DNA from: Oscillospiraceae bacterium
GTDB lineage: Bacteria > Bacillota > Clostridia > Oscillospirales > Oscillospiraceae
NCBI GenBank assembly: GCA_009787625.1
Contig: WQSX01000004.1
Location: 1-64,000, forward strand
Reading direction: 5' to 3'
Length of the DNA stretch: 64,000 nucleotides
Part shown: in pieces, positions 59,311 to 64,000 of the stretch
How positions within the stretch are numbered: the stretch's first letter is position 1
Layout of the letters: each line of letters opens with the position of its first letter
Notes under the pieces: model-generated
What the model was told of the DNA's origin: nothing
Seen by the model: the letters and a program-made list of their open reading frames with translations, nothing else
The model's database searches: none
Made by a program: the position numbers and the translations under genes

Positions 59311-61209
59311 TTATTGCTGTTGTCTACTCAGCCATGTCTCCATATGTGATGAAATTATAGAAAATGGAGCCGGCCCTATATCCAGTATAAATCTGTGAAA
59401 CTCCAAGAGTACAAAATCGTCTTGCAGACGGTCTTGCGCGTAGTGCAGCAGCTCATGCATTTCAATAAATCCCAGTGAATACGGAATAGTAAACAGCGGA
59501 ATTCCCGTCACCATGCTGTATATGCTGTAAATAATTTCTGCATCGGCTACATTAAAATCTGCCATTACTTCAGCCACTCTACTATGATCCCACCCCATGA
59601 GATTCACCCCTAAATCTATATAGGACTGAACGAGTAAGTCATACAGTCTAACATTCCACATAAAATCCGCTAAGATTTGGTCAATACCCGCCCACGAGTA
59701 ACTTAGCATTTCTACATAAGTTGCCCAGCCTTCTATGTAACCCAGGTTTGACAGCATGGTGCGGATTGGGTGCGGGTTTTGCTGACGAAAATACACAGCT
59801 TGGTACATATGTCCGGGATAACCTTCGTGTGCCATAACAGTAAACAAGAATAGTTCATCATTTATTTGCGGCGGGTTTATGTAGATTATATTATTATGAA
59901 AGTTGTCTATCGCCGGCATAAGGTAAAATGCAGGGCTCATGTGGTCTTGAAGGCTTTCATGGACTTCTAAAATGACATGAGATATAGGTTCGATTTCAGG
60001 AAAATCCTGTGCCATCATCTCTTTAAGCACAATCATAAAAGACTCTGCCGTACCATCACCGACACCGATGCTCACTCCGTCCTGAACAGCGGAAAAAATA
60101 TCCGGGTCGCGAAGCACAATCGAAACAATATCGGCAAGCACTCTGTCTATCCACTCCTCGTAGAGCTGCATCAATTGCTCTGCTGTTCTGTCTGTTCCCG
60201 CACGTTGCCGGAGCATTGCGAGGGCGACATTTTCACCGCCCGGCATTGATGCGATGCCACTTGAATGGACTGCGCTTCCACGTAGTTCACGCATCGCCGA
60301 AAGTAGATTCTCATATGCGACAAGCACATTTGTTAATACCAACTCTTGGTTTCTTTGAATGTAGCTTTCACGCTCGGTATCCGTTAGCTCCTCATATGCG
60401 TTTATGCGGTCGTTAAACACTGTTATGAGCAGGTTATCTTCCCTATTTTCCAGAAAACTCTCCAAGTGTTCAATTACGCTGTTTGCGTTGGTGTAACTCA
60501 TGAAAAATCCGCGTGCCGCACGCCCTCTCTCAAACGCAATGATGTCGTCAAAGTAACGGATTGTATCTTCCAGTAAATTAAGATACCTTTCAATATCGTC
60601 TATGGTGTAGAATGTAAACTCCGCAAGTAAAATCGGCAATTGAATTTGTATACCGCTCAGTGGCCGAATATACCCTGTGAAGAATATTGACTCATCTACA
60701 CTGTCCATTATTTCATTAAGGTCAACATTCCTCTGCATTATGGCGTGTATAATCCGTTGATCCTCACGGAGCCGGTAATAGTCGAAAGATAAAAACGTCT
60801 CGGTTTCCGCCATGCTTCCTTGCCGTGATATTTCCAAATCTGCCAAATCGGGTGAAGTCACATCACCAAACGTCATTTCGGGCCGCTCTATTCCCATCAG
60901 TTCAGGATATGCGATAAAGAAATTCATAGAGAGGGCATCAGCAGTAACCCAATCTGCGAACAGCTCATCCAAAAATTGATCGAATCTGAGTGCCTCGGCT
61001 ACTGCCTCAGGAGTCGGCTCCGCCTCGTCGGCCTCAAATGTTTGATCAAATCCATCGTCATAGCGATGATCTAAATCTTGACCTGTTTCCGAATCTTCAG
61101 AGAAAAGCATGTCACCAAATGCAAATATCAAAACAGAGCCAATAATAACAGCGATAATTGCACATATCGCTGTTATTATTATTGGTTTATTTGAGTAATT
61201 GGATTTCAT
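59311..61209 (-). CDS. DUF885 peptidase-like protein, membrane-anchored
   Basis: This 632-residue protein has an N-terminal membrane anchor (IIITAICAIIAVIIGSVLIFAF), an acidic linker, and a DUF885 domain. The HExxxxH-like metal motif is HEGYPGH (461-467). A second ligand is likely in GYIEGWATYVE. The C-terminal part has YSLGFIEMHELLHYAQD. DUF885 proteins are uncharacterised M3/M32-like metallopeptidases, so extracellular peptide cleavage is inferred. The start is ATG at 61209, preceded by the leader unit with GAAAGGAATGGTCATTACC; upstream ATGs lie within that leader. Confidence 0.88.
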   Translation of the reverse strand: MKSNYSNKPIIITAICAIIAVIIGSVLIFAFGDMLFSEDSETGQDLDHRYDDGFDQTFEADEAEPTPEAVAEALRFDQFLDELFADWVTADALSMNFFIAYPELMGIERPEMTFGDVTSPDLADLEISRQGSMAETETFLSFDYYRLREDQRIIHAIMQRNVDLNEIMDSVDESIFFTGYIRPLSGIQIQLPILLAEFTFYTIDDIERYLNLLEDTIRYFDDIIAFERGRAARGFFMSYTNANSVIEHLESFLENREDNLLITVFNDRINAYEELTDTERESYIQRNQELVLTNVLVAYENLLSAMRELRGSAVHSSGIASMPGGENVALAMLRQRAGTDRTAEQLMQLYEEWIDRVLADIVSIVLRDPDIFSAVQDGVSIGVGDGTAESFMIVLKEMMAQDFPEIEPISHVILEVHESLQDHMSPAFYLMPAIDNFHNNIIYINPPQINDELFLFTVMAHEGYPGHMYQAVYFRQQNPHPIRTMLSNLGYIEGWATYVEMLSYSWAGIDQILADFMWNVRLYDLLVQSYIDLGVNLMGWDHSRVAEVMADFNVADAEIIYSIYSMVTGIPLFTIPYSLGFIEMHELLHYAQDRLQDDFVLLEFHRFILDIGPAPFSIISSHMETWLSRQQQ

Positions 61210-61325
61210 GTTGATGGTAATGACCATTCCTTTCACTAATCTTACAAGGCAAAAAATGACCATGAAAAGGAATTGTCATTTTGCACATCAGCTCGCGGTT
61301 CCCCGCAGGGGGAGCGAGTGGTGTA
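61210..61325 (-). promoter_or_regulatory. Leader unit of the DUF885 gene with possible Shine-Dalgarno masking
   Basis: On the minus strand the order is a hairpin (CTCGC to GCGAG, 61292-61318), AATGACAATTCCTT (61267-61280), a second ATGGTCATTTTTTGCC, then AAGGAATGGTCATT (61219-61232) with the Shine-Dalgarno. The two 14-base segments are complementary at 13 positions with a 34-base loop. Confidence 0.6.
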
Positions 61326-61341
61326 TAGCCCGCCCCTTAGA

Positions 61342-61884
61342 TTAGGTTGTCTCTATAAGACCATAGTCGCCTTGTTTTCGTTTATATACAATGGAGAATG
61401 CGTCTTCTTTGTTTTGGTTTTTGAATATAAAGAACTCATGCTCAAGCAGGTTCATTTGAAGAACGGCTTCCTCTGGTGCCATTGGCTTCACCGGGAAAGA
61501 TTTTGAGCGAACAATTTTAAACTCCTGCGAGTCCTCTTCATCAGTGGATTCGACAATTCCGAATGAACTTCTCTCTTTTTCAAGTGAGCCGCTTCTGAGT
61601 CTCTTTTCGAGCCTTGTTTTGTTTTTGCGTATTTGGCGTTCGATAGCCGCAACTGCTGAATCGATAGATGCGAACATATCGTTTGTTGTGTCTGTAACTC
61701 TGTAGAACATTCCGTTATTTTTAAGTGTTATTTCAATAATAAAGCGCCCGCGTTCAGTACCGAATGTAACGAATGCCTCTGATTCAGTTTTGAAGAATCT
61801 GTCAAGTTTTCCTATTTTTCGCTCTGCATAATCTTTGAGTTCGTCAGTGACTTTTACCTTTTTATCTGTAAAATTGAATTTCAT
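61342..61884 (-). CDS. hpf: Ribosome hibernation-promoting factor, long form
   Basis: This 180-residue protein has the RaiA/HPF N-terminal fold (KFNFTDKKVKVTDELKDYAERKIGKLDRFF, DMFASIDSAVAAIERQIRKNKTRL) and a C-terminal dimerisation domain (IVRSKSFPVKPMAPEEAVLQMNLLEHEFFIFKNQ). The C-terminal domain allows 100S ribosome dimers in the long-form type. The length is normal. It is expressed from a leader that shares its hairpin and TGCCTAAAGATTT sequence with the units before the aminotransferase and DUF885 genes. Confidence 0.97.
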   Translation of the reverse strand: MKFNFTDKKVKVTDELKDYAERKIGKLDRFFKTESEAFVTFGTERGRFIIEITLKNNGMFYRVTDTTNDMFASIDSAVAAIERQIRKNKTRLEKRLRSGSLEKERSSFGIVESTDEEDSQEFKIVRSKSFPVKPMAPEEAVLQMNLLEHEFFIFKNQNKEDAFSIVYKRKQGDYGLIETT

Positions 61885-61990
61885 ACTGATGACCTTCCTT
61901 CCTTTCAGAAATCTTTAGGCACAAAACGACCATAAAAATTATGACCAATGATGTGCTTCTTTTGCGGCCTCCGCAAGGGAGCAAATCTCA
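61885..61990 (-). promoter_or_regulatory. Leader unit of hpf
   Basis: On the minus strand a hairpin TTTGC to GCAAA (61961-61985) is followed by TTGGTCAT, ATGGTCGTTTTGTGCCTAAAG and GAAAGGAAGGAAGGTCATC with the Shine-Dalgarno (61888-61906). The order matches the units at 47014-47118 and 61210-61325, but here I see no complementary segment for the Shine-Dalgarno. Confidence 0.55.
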
Positions 61991-62035
61991 CCTCCCTTAT
62001 TAGTCGAACTTTCTCAAACTAAGTGAATTAATGTT

Positions 62036-62560
62036 TTACTTATCTATGCGTCTTTTTCCAATTCTCACCTTAACGGGACTAGTGTCTCCGCTCACCGGCC
62101 TTTTCTCTTTTCTTACCGGCTTGACTCCTTTTTGTTGCTGAGCGTGAACCTCCTCACCGCTTTCGGCTTTTTGCTCTTCCAAGGCTTGATTTAACTGAGT
62201 GCGCAGCTCATCATTTTCGGAATTTAATTTATCAACTTCTGCACTCAGCCTATGGATTTCATCGTCGGCGCTTTCTTTTTCCCTATGCAACTCCTCGTAC
62301 TTTGGGCGAAATTCGCTGATATAACTCTCTGCAGTTTCTTTTTGAGTGCGGAGATCGTCAATCGCTTTTTCTAAATCTTCACGGCTTTTTGTGTTTTCAT
62401 TGTTCGCTGCTGTTAGCTTCTCCAGCTCGGCTTCCATCTCTTCACTTGCATCAAGAGCTTCGTTTCGCTCGGCAGCAAGCTTTGAGATGTATGCGACAAC
62501 GTCATCTCTATTGAATCCTCCGATAAATCTTTTTCTGAAATACGTTACTTCTCCGGACAT
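62036..62560 (-). CDS. DivIVA-like coiled-coil protein
   Basis: This 174-residue protein has an N-terminal FRKRFIGGFNRDDVVAYISKLAAERN, resembling the DivIVA/GpsB lipid-binding start (phenylalanine and arginine in a short turn, then a helix). A long coiled coil follows to about residue 130, with a basic tail (PVRKEKRPVSGD, KVRIGKRRIDK). DivIVA-like proteins gather at curved membrane or the division site. The start codon overlaps the stop of the upstream gene (TAATG), so the two are coupled. Confidence 0.78.
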   Translation of the reverse strand: MSGEVTYFRKRFIGGFNRDDVVAYISKLAAERNEALDASEEMEAELEKLTAANNENTKSREDLEKAIDDLRTQKETAESYISEFRPKYEELHREKESADDEIHRLSAEVDKLNSENDELRTQLNQALEEQKAESGEEVHAQQQKGVKPVRKEKRPVSGDTSPVKVRIGKRRIDK

Positions 62561-63945
62561 TAGTACCCCTCCTCGGTTGACTGATTTTCTCCCGGACTTC
62601 CCTCCTGCGATTGTTCATAATCATCATCGCCGGGCTGATTCTCGGGCTGCTCTTGTGGTGGCGGTTGTTCAGGTTGCTCTGTATAAGGTGGTGCATATGG
62701 CTCATCCGGTGTCATTGAGCCGTTTTCATTATTTTCTGCTCCATTTTCAGAATATTCGACTTCATACGGTTCGTCGGGTGCTTCGAGAGCTAAAATATCT
62801 TCCAGACGCAGCGGACCGTTTGCCACTACGGTGTCATCTCTGTCCCATACATATCCCATCTCTTCAAATTCGTCGTCGGTTCGCAAAAAAGCTACTTCAA
62901 TTCCATATACTACACTCATTGCGACGTCAATGTGATAGAAATACCCTTCCAGCTCAACAATGTTCCATGCATGAATCCGTCCATTAAGATACCCTAAAAC
63001 GACGCGATTGTCAAATCCTATTTCATCGCTGAATGCTTTAAACGCCATCGCAAATCCCTCACCTACTGCGTGGCCTCTCAAAAGTGCGCCATATGCAGTT
63101 ACGGAAAAATTCTGCGTGCCGTGTACACTGATTGTTCCGGCTGTTCCTTCGTCAAATGCTGTTGATGCAACGAGAATCCTCACCAGTTCCAGGAGCTTTA
63201 AAGAATCTGTTTCGCCTGTAATTCTCTCTACGTTTGTCTCAATATGGTGTGAAAGCATTGCGCTATGCAGCATCATCATATCGGAGTCGAACATATAGCT
63301 GAATTGTATTAAGTAAATTCTGTCGTCGCCTATCTCCGGAAATTTTTCTACTGTCACAAATGGCAACATCACTATTGAGCCCGGATTTTGATAATATATT
63401 TGCCTTACCAGGGTGGAAATTTTCTCTTCTGAGAATTGTAATGTGCTTCTGAAGATTGCCTGACCTGTGTGATAGCTCATTAAACGAGTTAACTCATTTA
63501 TCATATGCCGCTCTGATGGCACTGCGACGATAGCCTCAACTTCTTCAATTGTCCTGCTATATTCTATGGTTAAGTTGACTTCAAAATATGTAACTATTCT
63601 TGTTGCGTTGACTGTGATATTTGAAACCGCGTATGCTCCTATCGGGTGGTTTCTCATCACCTGAGCCGCTGCAAATTCAAGCTCCACTTGAATGTTTTCT
63701 GCGCCCAAATGGTGATAGATTATTTGTGCCTCCACTTCGTGCGCCACGATGAGATCAATAAGCACTTCTTCAAATTCATCAACAGCGGAAACTGATATTT
63801 GTTCTATCGGCTCTCTGACATATTGTGGGGCATCGTGCCGTTCTATAGACAGAAAATAGTCGTCAAGGATATTTGCACACCCAACTGTCAATGCTACTAT
63901 TACAACTAAGAATAACAGTATGGTTGAAAGTCGTTTCAATGTCAA
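62560..63945 (-). CDS. Transglutaminase-fold lipoprotein lacking the catalytic cysteine
   Basis: This 461-residue secreted lipoprotein has a signal peptide with lipobox LTVGC (C23). A beta-rich N-terminal half precedes a transglutaminase-like region near 280-345: AYGALLRGHAVGEGFAMAFKAF, then HAWNIV (H325) and YFYHIDVA (D340). In active family members the segment reads GxAVCEGYA; here the cysteine is glycine (G295), so the triad is incomplete. The C terminus, from about residue 395, is Pro/Glu/Gln-rich and likely spans the wall. A binding or structural role is more likely than catalysis. It is coupled to the DivIVA-like gene. Confidence 0.85.
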   Translation of the reverse strand: MTLKRLSTILLFLVVIVALTVGCANILDDYFLSIERHDAPQYVREPIEQISVSAVDEFEEVLIDLIVAHEVEAQIIYHHLGAENIQVELEFAAAQVMRNHPIGAYAVSNITVNATRIVTYFEVNLTIEYSRTIEEVEAIVAVPSERHMINELTRLMSYHTGQAIFRSTLQFSEEKISTLVRQIYYQNPGSIVMLPFVTVEKFPEIGDDRIYLIQFSYMFDSDMMMLHSAMLSHHIETNVERITGETDSLKLLELVRILVASTAFDEGTAGTISVHGTQNFSVTAYGALLRGHAVGEGFAMAFKAFSDEIGFDNRVVLGYLNGRIHAWNIVELEGYFYHIDVAMSVVYGIEVAFLRTDDEFEEMGYVWDRDDTVVANGPLRLEDILALEAPDEPYEVEYSENGAENNENGSMTPDEPYAPPYTEQPEQPPPQEQPENQPGDDDYEQSQEGSPGENQSTEEGY

Positions 63946-63978
63946 GTCTCCTCACGTAAATTTTCGAATATATATTAC

Positions 63979-63984
63979 ATTATA
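63979..63984 (-). promoter_or_regulatory. Probable -10 of the transglutaminase-fold gene
   Basis: On the minus strand TATAAT (63979-63984) sits about 35 bases before the start codon. The -35 would fall at or beyond the window edge, so the promoter cannot be completed. Confidence 0.4.
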
Positions 63985-64000
63985 ACAGATAATTTACATT

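Noticed and set aside
1..64000. tRNA, rRNA, prophage or insertion sequence genes
   Set aside because: No tRNA cloverleaf, rRNA stretch, transposase, integrase or phage structural gene was recognised on either strand.

Overview
The window reads as part of a chromosome of a low-GC, Gram-positive Bacillota, most likely a member of the Clostridia. The grounds are strong AAAGGAGG-type ribosome binding sites, a ctsR-mcsA-clpC stress operon with CtsR boxes, RicT, a YqeG phosphatase, a CD1247-type zinc-ribbon protein beside efp, a DUF1934 gene beside argS, a long-form hibernation factor, lipoprotein lipoboxes and a cell-wall sorting signal. A chemoreceptor and three sensor kinases suggest a motile, environment-sensing cell. 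No rRNA, tRNA, CRISPR array, transposase, integrase or phage gene was seen.

Layout. 0-2.2 kb: an orphan Phd-type antitoxin with a remnant of its toxin, a methyltransferase behind a leader-peptide attenuator, and a second lone antitoxin. 2.2-8.2 kb: an FtsX-type ABC exporter and its likely two-component system, with an intact toxin-antitoxin pair between them. 8.3-14.7 kb: a TrhA membrane protein, a VPQTG surface protein, a large hybrid kinase and a small XRE regulator. 14.7-22.5 kb: clpC-mcsA-ctsR (no mcsB) and a ChvE/Ggu-type sugar ABC transporter. 22.6-29.5 kb: membrane proteins, DUF1015, a homocysteine methyltransferase, glnS, a coiled-coil protein and a TSCPD protein. 29.3-31.3 kb is accessory: a small ORF with its own promoter and terminator, an ABC-F fragment, a toxin-antitoxin pair and an unknown protein. 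31.5-39.5 kb: thymidine kinase, a glycerol-1-phosphate dehydrogenase/HAD fusion, a chemoreceptor and a 7TM hybrid kinase. 39.5-64 kb is mostly core metabolism and information processing: CD1247, efp, pepP, yqeG, glyA, nth, trpS, an aminotransferase, folC, holB, ricT, argS, murI, ppk, an AbrB-like regulator, a DUF885 peptidase-like protein, hpf, a DivIVA-like protein and a transglutaminase-fold lipoprotein.

The most striking content is non-coding. First, eight copies of a 94-96 bp imperfect palindrome are scattered between genes. They share an invariant 31-base centre, while the outer stem varies with compensatory changes on both arms. Second, at least eleven unrelated genes share a translation-start module (GAAAGGAATGGTCATT followed by ATG). 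In three of them it belongs to a longer ~105 bp leader with an upstream hairpin, and in two of those three an upstream segment could pair with and mask the Shine-Dalgarno region. Third, smaller palindromic repeats occur, including an inverted pair flanking the response regulator and trhA. All start choices, domain calls and pairings were read by eye from the sequence, with no database search or folding program.
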